Shown here: positions 17,356-25,898 of the stretch, in pieces
How positions within the stretch are numbered: position 1 is the first letter of the stretch
How the letters are laid out: every line of letters begins with the position of its first letter
Assembly (NCBI RefSeq): GCF_026278245.1
Contig: NZ_CP111079.1
Location: 2,048,501 to 2,112,500 of the forward strand
From: Pontibacter kalidii
GTDB lineage: Bacteria > Bacteroidota > Bacteroidia > Cytophagales > Hymenobacteraceae
Length of the DNA stretch: 64,000 nt
Direction of reading: 5' to 3'
Made by a program: the position numbers and the translations under genes
The notes under the pieces: model-generated
Seen by the model: only the letters and a program-made list of their open reading frames with translations
Databases searched by the model: none
What the model was told of the DNA's origin: nothing

Positions 17356-18972
17356 ATGAAAAAGCACCTCCTCCTCTCGCTCTTCAGCGCCCTCTGCCTC
17401 AGCACGCAGGCGCAGGACAATAACTGGGCCTGGGGCGGCTCCCTGCACCCTGCACAGGCTACCTTCGACGTAAAGCACTACACACTGCGGCTGGAGGTGG
17501 CCCCCGAAGCGCGCACCATCGGCGGCTCCGTGGATGCTGTGGTGGAGATGGTGGCTCCGGCCGATAAGATCAGGCTGAACCTGATTGATGCCTATACGGT
17601 GCGGGGCGTGAAGGTGGATGGGAAGAAAGCAGCGTATACACGAAGCACAGACGCCCTGGAGGTACAGCTGAAGCAGACATACCAACCGGGCCGGCGCGTT
17701 ACGGTTACGGTAGTGTATGCCGGTACGCCACCGGAGGCTGTAAACCCTCCCTGGCAGGGCGGATTTACCTTCACCAAAGACGGAAACGGCAAGCACTGGA
17801 TCGGTCTTTCCTCACAGAACGAGGGTGCCAAGATCTTTATGCCCTGCAAAGACCATCCCTCCGACGAGCCGGACGAGGGCGTGGAGCAGTTCATCTCGGT
17901 ACCGGCCCCTTACCAGGTAGCTGCCAACGGTATACTTGTGTCGGAGAAGAAAAAGGGAAACCAGATCACCTATCACTGGAAAACTGACTATAGCATTAAC
18001 AACTACGGCATCAATTTTACGGTGGGAGATTTTGCCGTGACGCGCCGCGATTATACTACCGTGGAGGGAAACACGGTACCGATGGTCATGTACCTGCTGC
18101 GCGAGAACGAAAAGAAGGCGCCGGAACTGATGGAGATTCTGGAGATCAGCCTGAAGACGCAGGAGAAATACTTCGGGGAGTACCCGTTCCGGAAAGAGAA
18201 AGTAGGCATTGTGGAAACGCCATACTTAGGGATGGAGCATCAGACCATTAACGCCTATGGCAATAAGTTCCGGTTCACTAAAGTTGGGGACGCACCCTAC
18301 GACCACCTGCTGCACCACGAGCTGGGCCACGAGTGGTGGGGCAACAAGGTAAGCGTGAAAGATTGGGCTGATTTCTGGGTACAGGAAGGCTTAACCACCT
18401 ACGGCGACTGGCTTTTTGTGGAGGAGCACGCTGGCCACGAGGCTTATTTGAGGCATGTAAAGCTGGTTGCCCGAAACATCCAGCATAAAAACCCGATCAT
18501 CATGCGGGAGGAAAATGTGGATTCTGATGAAGCTTACCATGGTGAAATCTATTCCAAAGGGGCTTACGTCATGCACTCGCTCCGCTACCTGCTCGGCGAC
18601 GAAGCCTTTTTCCGGGCCCTCAAGAAGTTTATCCTCGACCCTGCTTATACTTATGGGAACCAGGTAACGACAGCCGACCTGCAGGAGCACTTTACCCGGG
18701 AGACCGGGCAGGACATCAAGCCTTTCTTCGACCTGTACCTGCGCACCACGGAGGTGCCGGAGGTAGTGGTAGAGCAAACCGCTGCAAGCACCTACTCCAT
18801 CCGCATTCCCAATATCACCTTTACTTTGCCCATGGAAGTCAGAACTGACGCCGGTACCCAGCGAATAGAGCTGTCGAGCAAGCCGGTGGAGGTAACGTCC
18901 CGAACTGCTCCGGTAATTGATGAAAACGGCTGGTACCTGAAGAATGTAAGTACAGGAGAAAGTACGTTGTAG
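17356..18972 (+). CDS. M1 family metallopeptidase
   Basis: 538 residues with a signal peptide (about 1-20). An N-terminal beta-sandwich is followed by the gluzincin catalytic domain: GMEHQ at about 292-296 (the GxMEN-type exopeptidase motif), HELGH at 321-325 with the third zinc ligand Glu344 in WVQEGLTTY. It should be a periplasmic or secreted aminopeptidase removing N-terminal residues. It lacks the long C-terminal helical domain of PepN, so it is the short Bacteroidota form. It lies 28 bp after the NamZ gene and is probably co-transcribed. Confidence 0.9.
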   Translation: MKKHLLLSLFSALCLSTQAQDNNWAWGGSLHPAQATFDVKHYTLRLEVAPEARTIGGSVDAVVEMVAPADKIRLNLIDAYTVRGVKVDGKKAAYTRSTDALEVQLKQTYQPGRRVTVTVVYAGTPPEAVNPPWQGGFTFTKDGNGKHWIGLSSQNEGAKIFMPCKDHPSDEPDEGVEQFISVPAPYQVAANGILVSEKKKGNQITYHWKTDYSINNYGINFTVGDFAVTRRDYTTVEGNTVPMVMYLLRENEKKAPELMEILEISLKTQEKYFGEYPFRKEKVGIVETPYLGMEHQTINAYGNKFRFTKVGDAPYDHLLHHELGHEWWGNKVSVKDWADFWVQEGLTTYGDWLFVEEHAGHEAYLRHVKLVARNIQHKNPIIMREENVDSDEAYHGEIYSKGAYVMHSLRYLLGDEAFFRALKKFILDPAYTYGNQVTTADLQEHFTRETGQDIKPFFDLYLRTTEVPEVVVEQTAASTYSIRIPNITFTLPMEVRTDAGTQRIELSSKPVEVTSRTAPVIDENGWYLKNVSTGESTL

Positions 18973-18989
18973 TGTGGTTGGCACTGGGG

Positions 18990-19290
18990 GCAAACCACCC
19001 TTCATTACCCCTCCCCAGCCCTCTCCTTTTCTCGAGGGCCCCTACCCCAAAAACAGGAGCGGGAGCTGCCGTTATGTGATCCAACCACCCCTACCCCTCC
19101 TTAGCTAAGGAGGGGAGCCCGTAACTACTTTGGCTAAAGTATAAGTTTTATAGCTGCTGGTATTGCGCGGACAGGTCGCGACCTGTCCCTACACAAGTAT
19201 GAACCCACCCCTGGCCCCTCCGAGGAGGGGAATCAGCAGTTGATTAACATCCCCCTGCCCCCTTCAAAGGGGGCAGGGGGATGTTGCATT
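18990..19290. repeat. GC-rich palindromic repeat cluster C
   Basis: Contains CCCCTCCCC..., ACCCCTCCTTAGCTAAGGAGGGG-type palindromes near 19093-19115, the 20-bp palindrome at 19169, CCCACCCCTGGCCCCTCC-GA-GGAGGGG near 19204-19230, and a long perfect arm CATCCCCCTGCCCCCTT with its complement around 19247-19284. It is the fullest example of the cluster that precedes the structured element. No gene is supported. Confidence 0.75.
19169..19188. repeat. Perfect 20-bp palindrome GGACAGGTCGCGACCTGTCC
   Basis: Perfectly self-complementary, preceded by GCGC and followed by CTACACAAGTAT. A second copy with one change is at 45915-45934 with the same flanks, so the repeat unit is longer than the palindrome. 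Confidence 0.8.
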
Positions 19291-19535
19291 AGCAGCGGCT
19301 ATCGAAATGTTACCCAGTCCTTGGGTTGAGCGCCTTGTAGATTTACGGTTTCGCTTTAGCGAAATTGCGCAGACCGCAGGTCAAGCAAAGGAAATGTACA
19401 CCGCGCGATGCCAAAGGACGAGCCCTCTCGGGCTGGAGAGCACCACAGTCAGAGATGAAACAATGCAGGTTGTAAAGCCGTGGATGAACGGGAGCTAGCA
19501 AGTTTAGCTTAGCTCAAGATGCAGTAAGCAGCAGC
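19291..19535 (+). repeat. Structured intergenic element, copy C
   Basis: Begins AGCAGCGGCTATCG and ends near AAGCAGCAGC, so the word AGCAGCRGC sits at both ends in direct orientation. Inside are GTCCTTGGG...CCAAAGGAC, the TTTCGCT-tt-AGCGAAA hairpin and the CTCTCGGGCTGGAGAG segment. Nearly identical to copy A; the two differ by scattered changes, for example CGGAGACCGTAA against CGCAGACCGCA. Confidence 0.78.
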
Positions 19536-19538
19536 AAA

Positions 19539-19560
19539 GGCACAAGCGGACGCTTGCGCC
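19539..19560. repeat. REP-like palindrome
   Basis: Identical to the palindrome at 3177-3198 and, as there, placed within about ten bases of the right end of the structured element, so the two units travel together. Confidence 0.65.
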
Positions 19561-19671
19561 AGCAAGCAATTACGGCTGCCGCTTTTCTCCACCTAAAACA
19601 AACCTCTAACCCTACCCCTCCTGCTCCCGTTTCTGATGAGCTGAAAGTATAAATCATCAAACGAAACTACT

Positions 19672-20163
19672 TTGGAAAGTATAAAAACAACACACACAGC
19701 CAAACAGATAGACAGCCTGGTGAGGGAGCAGCTGGTGGAGCTGCTGGAAGGCGGATTTGCCCCTAACGTGATCCTCCTGCGCGAGTTCGACTATAAAAAA
19801 GCGGGCATCATGCTCGACGGACTGCACTTCTCCGGCTGGATCCTGCTGGGCCATATCCGGGCACGGCAGCAGACACTGCTACAGTTTATGAAGCACCCGG
19901 AGCTGGACACGGATGTGTGGCCCGATGCCCATTGGCCGGAAAACCACCAACCGGAAAGCGAGCAGGAATGGTACAAGGCCATAGACGCCTATGCACAAGA
20001 ATTAGATGAAATGATCTCGCTTGTAAAAGACCCGGCTACAGACCTGTTTGCCGTGCATCCAAACGGCAAAACCCTCTCCTGGGCCGCCATGACTACGCTG
20101 CACCACACCGGCTACCACATCGGGCAGCTAAAAACAATTGGCCGCCAGCTGGGCGTGTGGTAG
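19672..20163 (+). CDS. DinB-family protein
   Basis: 163 residues with the four-helix DinB/YfiT fold. The metal-site histidines are seen in LHFSGWILLGHIRARQ and in the C-terminal MTTLHHTGYHIGQLKTIGRQLGVW, which is a strong family signature. Members include bacillithiol/mycothiol-type S-transferases and proteins of unknown function. No in-frame ATG lies upstream; TTG at 19672 is the best start and falls inside an AAGTATAAAA context. The stop codon abuts the stop of the convergent sulfotransferase gene without a gap. Confidence 0.82.
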   Translation: MESIKTTHTAKQIDSLVREQLVELLEGGFAPNVILLREFDYKKAGIMLDGLHFSGWILLGHIRARQQTLLQFMKHPELDTDVWPDAHWPENHQPESEQEWYKAIDAYAQELDEMISLVKDPATDLFAVHPNGKTLSWAAMTTLHHTGYHIGQLKTIGRQLGVW

Positions 20164-21060
20164 CTATACTTGGTACAGCGGCTGTTGCGAGGCAATGATC
20201 TCCTCCTTCAACGCCTCAAAGTTCTGGTGCGGCGGCTCGGTAGTATAGCGCATGGGTTGGCCTTTTGATGTAGGATAACCCAGGAAACGTATCAGCGGCC
20301 CTGCGATCATATCGGCCTGTGCTGCCTGCCTATCCGTCAGCTGGTCCATCCAATAGCCCGACTGCCCCTTTTTCAGGTGCTTCGGGTTTTTGCTTTTGAG
20401 GGTGGCAAAGCTCATGGCCTCCTGCAGCTCCGCCCGTTCCGCCTCGCTCAGCTCCAAGCCCAAATACTCGAGCAGCCTACCCAGCTCCCGCTGAAAATCG
20501 AGCAGAAAGCCTTCGTAAAAGGCAATGTGGATGTTATGCTCCCGGCTCAGCCGCAGGTGGTCATACACGTGCCACACCCACTCCACCAGCAACTCCTCAA
20601 AATGCTTCTCCAGGTAGCGCCTCGCATCTGTTTCTTCTTGCGAATAATACTTGAGCATGTACTCCGAAGTATAATATTTAGCGGCGGAGATGGCGCGATC
20701 GCGGGGGTCGCGGAGGATGTATACTTTCTTGTCGAAGAGGCGGAACAACTCACTGCTGCGCTTGCATACCGGCGAGTGTGTCCAGACATGGTCGGTCTGG
20801 GCCACGTAGCCTTCTATACTTTCCACCGGCATCCGGAAAATGCTGCTGATGCGGTAGCTGTACTGCAGATCGGTCACGTCCAGCACGTCTATACTTGCCT
20901 GGCTCGGGTAGTTCAGGTCCCAGGTTTTGGCGAGCTCGTAGATGGGGTGCCGCTGGATAAAGCTGTTCACTGGCTGGCCGCTGCGGTGCATGAGCTGCTG
21001 TAGGATCTGGTAGAGCCAGAAATTGCCGCATTTGGGTGCCCCGCCCTGCAGTATTTTCAT
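20164..21060 (-). CDS. PAPS-dependent sulfotransferase domain protein
   Basis: 298 residues. Transfers sulfate from 3'-phosphoadenosine-5'-phosphosulfate to a hydroxyl or amine. The 5'-phosphosulfate-binding loop is at residues about 6-16 (GGAPKCGNFWL) and the 3'-phosphate site is visible as YILRDPRDRAISA. No signal peptide, so cytosolic. The last codons CAA GTA TAG lie in the AAGTATAG word. Divergent from the APS kinase gene and near cysQ, so the three form a PAPS synthesis, use and PAP-clearance group. The acceptor is unknown; lipids, glycans and small molecules are possible. Confidence 0.85.
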   Translation of the reverse strand: MKILQGGAPKCGNFWLYQILQQLMHRSGQPVNSFIQRHPIYELAKTWDLNYPSQASIDVLDVTDLQYSYRISSIFRMPVESIEGYVAQTDHVWTHSPVCKRSSELFRLFDKKVYILRDPRDRAISAAKYYTSEYMLKYYSQEETDARRYLEKHFEELLVEWVWHVYDHLRLSREHNIHIAFYEGFLLDFQRELGRLLEYLGLELSEAERAELQEAMSFATLKSKNPKHLKKGQSGYWMDQLTDRQAAQADMIAGPLIRFLGYPTSKGQPMRYTTEPPHQNFEALKEEIIASQQPLYQV

Positions 21061-21182
21061 AGGTATAAAGGTTTAAAAGTGTAGGATCAGGCTGCTATAC
21101 GACTTTAACTAATTTATTGCCGTACAAGGTGGGCAGAAGTATAACGAATCATACGTTACGCAACCACAGTCTCTCAGAAACT

Positions 21183-21797
21183 ATGAAAAACATCTATCCC
21201 TTTAAATCCAAAGTAGGCTATGAACAGCGCAGGTACCAAATGCAGCAGGAGCCGCGCCTGGTATGGCTCACCGGCCTCTCCGGCTCCGGCAAAAGCACCC
21301 TGGCACTGCGGCTGGAGCACCACCTGTTTCACCAGGGCTACAAGGTTTTTTTACTGGATGGCGATAATATCCGCAACGGCCTGTGCCGGGACCTGAGCTT
21401 TACCCAGCAGGACCGGAAGGAGAACATGCGGCGCGTGGCGGAGGTGGCAAACCTGATGCTGGAAGCTGGGATGGTGGTGATTTGTGCGTTTATCTCGCCT
21501 TACGAAGAGGAACGGGAGTTGGCCAGGCATATCGTGGGACCGGAGCGGTTTACGGAAGTATACATTAACTGCAGCCTGCGGGTATGTGAGCAGCGTGACA
21601 CCAAAGGACTGTACGCCAAAGCGCGGCAGGGACTTATAAAAGAATTCACTGGCATCAGCGCTCCTTACGAAGTTCCGCAAAACCCGCACCTTATACTTAA
21701 TACCGATCAGGAAAAGATAGACGACTCACTGCAGAAACTCGTTACTTTGGTGGAGCCGCAGCTAAGGCTTCAGCAACGCATGAAAGCCGCCATGTAA
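21183..21797 (+). CDS. cysC: Adenylyl-sulfate kinase
   Basis: Phosphorylates adenosine 5'-phosphosulfate at the 3' position to give PAPS. The ATG at 21183 gives 204 residues; an upstream TTG would add 22 residues without family resemblance. Walker A is GLSGSGKST (31-39), followed by LDGDNIRNGLCRDLSF and NMRRVAEVANLMLEAG, then ICAFISPYEEER and KGLYAKAR, all canonical. No sulfate adenylyltransferase genes lie in the window, so APS must come from elsewhere. Divergent from the sulfotransferase gene, which suggests PAPS is made for sulfation, not only for assimilation. Confidence 0.93.
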   Translation: MKNIYPFKSKVGYEQRRYQMQQEPRLVWLTGLSGSGKSTLALRLEHHLFHQGYKVFLLDGDNIRNGLCRDLSFTQQDRKENMRRVAEVANLMLEAGMVVICAFISPYEEERELARHIVGPERFTEVYINCSLRVCEQRDTKGLYAKARQGLIKEFTGISAPYEVPQNPHLILNTDQEKIDDSLQKLVTLVEPQLRLQQRMKAAM

Positions 21798-21927
21798 GTA
21801 TAAAACTTAAGCTGTGGCTGACCCACCACTCTGAGGAGGCAGGGGTGAGTTTATACTTGTACAGTATTAGTAAATCGCTACCTGGGTTATAACGTATACT
21901 TCATCAACCTGATAAAACCTGAGCACC

Positions 21928-22716
21928 GTGAACATCACTTTAAGTATAACCGACTTGCTGCAGATAGCCCGTACGGCAGCACTGGAGGCAGGTAGTGCTA
22001 TCATGCAGATTTATACTTCCGGTGTTTTTGATGTAAGTATCAAAGCCGACGACTCCCCGCTGACCAAAGCTGACCGCGCCGCACATGAGATCATCAGCAA
22101 CGCCTTAGCTGCCACAGGCCTGCCCATACTTTCGGAAGAGGGAAAGCAGTTACCCTTTGAGCAGCGGCAGCAGTGGGAATGGTACTGGCTCGTAGACCCG
22201 CTGGATGGCACCAAGGAGTTTGTGAAGCGCAACGGGGAATTTACTGTGAATATCGCCCTGATGCACCACAACAAACCCATTGCGGGTGTTATTTATGCAC
22301 CTGTGCTGGATACCCTATACTTTGGCTCGGCAGTAACAGGCGTATTTAAAGAGGCCGGGGAAAAGAGAACACAGCTGATGCCGCTGCCGGAGAAGCGTAC
22401 TTTGCAGGAATTGCAGCAGCTGCCAAAACTTACCCTTATCGCCTCCCGCACCCACTTAAGCCCCGAAACAGCGGATTTCATACGCCACTTCCCCACGGCC
22501 GACATCATTAGCATGGGCAGTTCACTAAAGTTCATGCTGCTAGCCGAGGGCAAGGCCGACCTTTACCCCCGCTTCGCCCCCACTATGGAGTGGGACACCG
22601 CTGCCGCTCACGCTATCCTTAACGCGCTGAATAAAGGTGTTTACCGGCAGGAGCTACAGCAGGAGCTGGAGTACAACAAGCCCGACCTGCTTAACCCGGA
22701 TTTCATCGCCTTTTAG
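21928..22716 (+). CDS. cysQ: 3'(2'),5'-bisphosphate nucleotidase CysQ
   Basis: 262 residues of the inositol monophosphatase fold. Hydrolyses PAP to AMP, relieving product inhibition of sulfotransferases. Metal-site motifs are LSEEG (69-73), DPLDGTKEF (90-98) and the C-terminal EWDTAAAHAIL. Start is GTG at 21928; the first codons contain a TAAGTATAAC word. It lies 130 bp after cysC on the same strand and completes a PAPS/PAP module with the sulfotransferase. Confidence 0.92.
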   Translation: MNITLSITDLLQIARTAALEAGSAIMQIYTSGVFDVSIKADDSPLTKADRAAHEIISNALAATGLPILSEEGKQLPFEQRQQWEWYWLVDPLDGTKEFVKRNGEFTVNIALMHHNKPIAGVIYAPVLDTLYFGSAVTGVFKEAGEKRTQLMPLPEKRTLQELQQLPKLTLIASRTHLSPETADFIRHFPTADIISMGSSLKFMLLAEGKADLYPRFAPTMEWDTAAAHAILNALNKGVYRQELQQELEYNKPDLLNPDFIAF

Positions 22717-22845
22717 CCCCGCCAGGTACAGGCACTGTGTACTTTCCATACTTCTGCGTAACTTATACTTTATTTGAAAGCTGAGGCACGTATGGCTGGC
22801 AAAAGTATAAGCACAAAAACGGCAGCCAAAGTATAAACACCAACT

Positions 22846-24417
22846 ATGACAAAGGATACACCCTTCACTAAACTTCTTGCAGCTCTCGTGGCGACGGCTG
22901 TGTTCACCTCCTGCCAAAGCACCAGCCAGCAGGAACAACAGGAGAACGAGGCCCGCAACCTGACTTACGACCTGCTGCTGGAGAAAGCCACCGTGGTGGA
23001 CGGCACCGGCTCCGAACCTTACACAGCCAACATACTCATCGGTGCCGATACCATTGCCGTGATCGACAAAGACACCTCCGCCACTTACAAGGCCTTGAAA
23101 ACCATACCGGCAGCGGGCATGGTGGTAACGCCCGGATTCATTGATGCCCACGCCCACGGCGATCCGCTGAAAGAGCCGGAATTCAGGAATTTCCTGGCGA
23201 TGGGCGTCACTACCATCTGCCTGGGGCAGGATGGTTTCAGCCACAACAACAAAGACATGGGCGCCTGGATGGACTCAGTGGACGCCGCGCGGCCGGGTGT
23301 GAACATTGCCATGTTTGCCGGACACAACTCCCTGCGGGTACTCTCGGGAGCGATGTATGAGAAACAGCCTGCTGAAGAGTACATGAAAGCCATGGAGAAT
23401 CTGTTGGCCGAGGCCATGGAGGCCGGCTGCTACGGCCTTACCACCGGCCTGGAGTATAATCCCGGCTACTACGCCACCAGCAACGAACTGAACCGGTTAG
23501 CCAAAGTGGTGGGGGCTAAAAACGGGTTAGTCATGAGCCACATGCGCAACGAGGACGACGCACTGGTAGAGGCCTCCATTAAGGAGCTGCTGGCGCAGGG
23601 AGCCTATTGCCCGGTGCATGTATCGCATATAAAAGTGGTGTACGGCAAAGGCAGGGAGCGGGCACAACAGGTGCTGCAGGTACTCGACAGCGCGCGCCAA
23701 AGCGGCACCAGGGTAACGGCAGACTTCTACCCTTACACGGCTAGTTTCACGGGCATCGCCATACTTTTCCCGGACTGGGCCAAATCGCCGCATGATTATA
23801 AAGAGGTACTGAAAACGCGCAAGGAGGAGCTGCAGGATTACCTGAGGAAAAAGATTATGCAGCGCAACGGTCCTGAGGCAACACTGATTGGCACCGGCCG
23901 CTACACCGGCAAAAACCTGGCGCAGATAGCCACGGAACTGAACAAGCCTTACGAGGATGTGCTGGTGGAAAACATTGGCCCGTACGGTGCCAGCGGCGCC
24001 TACTTTATCATGGATGAAGAACTGCAGGAAACCCTGCTGCAGGCCCCGTACGTGATGATCGGCTCAGACGGAAGCCCCAGCATGCACCACCCAAGGGGCT
24101 ATGGTTCCTTCGCCAAGGTTATAGAGACCTACGTGGAAGACAAAAAGCTGCTGACACTGCAGGAAGCCGTACGCAAAATGACCAGCCTTCCGGCAGAAAC
24201 CATCGGCTTGCAGAAGCGCGGCCAGCTAAAGCCCGGCTACAAAGCCGATCTGCTCATCTTCAACCCGTCTGAGGTAAAGGAAAACGCCACCTACGCAAAG
24301 CCCGACCAGCTAGCCACCGGTTTCAAGTATGTGCTGATTGGCGGGAAGGTGGTGAAGGAAGATGAAAACTACAGCAGCGAGCGCACAGGCAAGGTGTTGC
24401 GAAAGCAGGTGAAATAA
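22846..24417 (+). CDS. N-acyl-D-amino-acid deacylase family amidohydrolase, lipoprotein
   Basis: 523 residues. A lipobox-like VFTSC places the lipidated cysteine at residue 23, so the enzyme is membrane-anchored outside the cytoplasm. The amidohydrolase fold starts near residue 42; the metal motif FIDAHAHGD gives His102 and His104, and HMRNEDD, CPVHVSHIK and MIGSDGSPSMHHPRGYGSF are typical of D-aminoacylases and dihydroorotase-like relatives. It would cleave N-acyl groups from D-amino acids or related amides; the substrate is inferred at family level. Single gene. Confidence 0.85.
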   Translation: MTKDTPFTKLLAALVATAVFTSCQSTSQQEQQENEARNLTYDLLLEKATVVDGTGSEPYTANILIGADTIAVIDKDTSATYKALKTIPAAGMVVTPGFIDAHAHGDPLKEPEFRNFLAMGVTTICLGQDGFSHNNKDMGAWMDSVDAARPGVNIAMFAGHNSLRVLSGAMYEKQPAEEYMKAMENLLAEAMEAGCYGLTTGLEYNPGYYATSNELNRLAKVVGAKNGLVMSHMRNEDDALVEASIKELLAQGAYCPVHVSHIKVVYGKGRERAQQVLQVLDSARQSGTRVTADFYPYTASFTGIAILFPDWAKSPHDYKEVLKTRKEELQDYLRKKIMQRNGPEATLIGTGRYTGKNLAQIATELNKPYEDVLVENIGPYGASGAYFIMDEELQETLLQAPYVMIGSDGSPSMHHPRGYGSFAKVIETYVEDKKLLTLQEAVRKMTSLPAETIGLQKRGQLKPGYKADLLIFNPSEVKENATYAKPDQLATGFKYVLIGGKVVKEDENYSSERTGKVLRKQVK

Positions 24418-24712
24418 GCCCGCCCGAATGATGACTAAGGGCAGCGGCAGGATGCACCGCATCGTTAGCGGTTCGTATTTGTTTTTGGATTTATGCTTGC
24501 TTAGCTGATGAACAAACTTTTGCAAGGCCTTATAAAGCAGTTCCTCAACACCTACAGGCAAAGAGTTTACAGGGAGTATGGGCTGAATATTCATATAAAT
24601 AAAACCCTAATCACACCATCCCCCGTAAAACCTAACAGATTTATAAAATGGTAAATCAAGCCTGCTGTAAAAGGCGGGATTTTATCAGATGTTGAAACAA
24701 AATAAAACTAAC

Positions 24713-24931
24713 ATGAAAAAGCTATTATTTGCCTTTGCTATAACTTTTGGTTCCTTTGGTCTTTACTCCTGCGGGGGTGATGGAGGTGTAACAAACGAGG
24801 AGGCAGATGGTACTGTCATAGATACAGACACTACGGTATCTGAACTTGAGGTTGAAAGAACGGTACGAGACATTGATACTACCGTAGAAACAGAAACCGA
24901 AACCATCGATACAGACACCTCTAATAACTAA
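24713..24931 (+). CDS. Small acidic Thr/Asp-rich lipoprotein
   Basis: 72 residues: a lipoprotein signal MKKLLFAFAITFGSFGLYSC with lipidation at Cys20, then a low-complexity tail of Asp, Glu, Thr and Val (repeats like TVIDTDTTVSELEVERTVRDIDTT). No cysteines or known domain in the tail; it is very acidic and probably unstructured. An upstream ATG eight codons earlier is less likely because the signal would be displaced. A clear terminator follows. No family recognised. Confidence 0.7.
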   Translation: MKKLLFAFAITFGSFGLYSCGGDGGVTNEEADGTVIDTDTTVSELEVERTVRDIDTTVETETETIDTDTSNN

Positions 24932-24959
24932 TAATAGAGAAGAAAACGTTAATTAATAA

Positions 24960-25012
24960 CGGCAGGGCAGCTGGAGCTACATGAAGCACCGGCTGCCCTG
25001 CCGATTTTATTG
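24960..25012 (+). terminator. Rho-independent terminator
   Basis: Perfect 12-bp stem CGGCAGGGCAGC (24960-24971) and GCTGCCCTGCCG (24992-25003), 20-base loop, followed by ATTTTATT. Ends the acidic lipoprotein transcript. Confidence 0.75.
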
Positions 25013-25203
25013 CACCTCATGTAGAACCCATCCCTATACCAGCCTACTTTTTTAAGGGATACTTCCTACTTATACTTCCTGATCCGGGCGAGGCCCCAAA
25101 AACGGAAGCCGCTTTTCTCCTGCAACAACCAAATATCCATTAAAAGGGCAGTTGCGCACCTGCTGCCTTACGTATATGTACTTCACTACAAATAGAAGGG
25201 ATC

Positions 25204-25827
25204 ATGGCTAACAGCGGGGAAGAGGTAAAGTTGGTCGTTTTTGACCTGAACGGCACGTTTTATAGCAAGAGTTCGAAAGATGAATTCTACAAGTTCGTAG
25301 TGAGCAAGCGGCCGCAACGGCTCCGGTTTGTGTTTGAAATGTATTACTATAAGCTTTTGAATAAGCTCAACCAGATCCGCCAAACGGAGTTTAAGGAGAA
25401 CTTTTTTAACTACCTGGATGAGCTGCCGCCGGAGCAGGTAGAGCAGCTGGCCAGAGAGTTCTGGCAGAAAGAGTATCCGGAGAACTTCAACAAAGAGCTG
25501 AGGCAGCGCTTTGAGCAGATGCGGCAGGAAGGCGTGCAGCTTTTCTGTGCTACCGGTGGCCTGGAGCTGTACGTGAAGCCACTTTTTGATCTTTTCCCGG
25601 TGGATGGCTTTGCCGGGACGGAAGTGAAGTATGAAGGCGGCACCTATAAGGTGGTGGGCGAGGCCTGCAAAGAGGAAGAGAAGCTTCGCCGTATCTCCAG
25701 CCATTTCCAGAAGAGGAAGTTCAGGATCGTGGAGGCCTACTCCGACAGCAAAGAAGCCATACTAGACGAGGCAGACAAAGCCTTTCTGGTAGCTGATGAC
25801 GGGAAGGTTTCGCCCTACCAAAAATGA
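25204..25827 (+). CDS. HAD-superfamily protein with DxN in motif I
   Basis: 207 residues. The N-terminal motif VVFDLNGTFY is HAD motif I, with the nucleophile Asp14 present but the usual second Asp replaced by Asn16. A helical cap follows (about 25-100), then CATGGLELYVKPLF (motif II region, Thr in CATG), a basic region, and AYSDSKEAILDEADKAFLV (motif IV region). It resembles HAD-IB phosphatases such as SerB relatives. Loss of the general acid/base Asp suggests altered or weak phosphatase activity. Convergent with the next gene across a perfect palindrome. Confidence 0.75.
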   Translation: MANSGEEVKLVVFDLNGTFYSKSSKDEFYKFVVSKRPQRLRFVFEMYYYKLLNKLNQIRQTEFKENFFNYLDELPPEQVEQLAREFWQKEYPENFNKELRQRFEQMRQEGVQLFCATGGLELYVKPLFDLFPVDGFAGTEVKYEGGTYKVVGEACKEEEKLRRISSHFQKRKFRIVEAYSDSKEAILDEADKAFLVADDGKVSPYQK

Positions 25828-25835
25828 GGCTTTAT

Positions 25836-25877
25836 AACGTACAAGGGGTAGCATGCGCATGCTACCCCTTGTACGTT
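25836..25877. terminator. Perfect 42-bp palindrome, likely bidirectional terminator
   Basis: Two arms of 21 bases, centred on GCATGC|GCATGC between 25856 and 25857, with no unpaired centre. It sits exactly between the convergent HAD and MDR genes. As RNA it folds the same way from either strand. T-rich DNA (TATATACTTATCTTTTT) follows on the plus side. Confidence 0.75.
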
Positions 25878-25898
25878 GTATATACTTATCTTTTTCAG

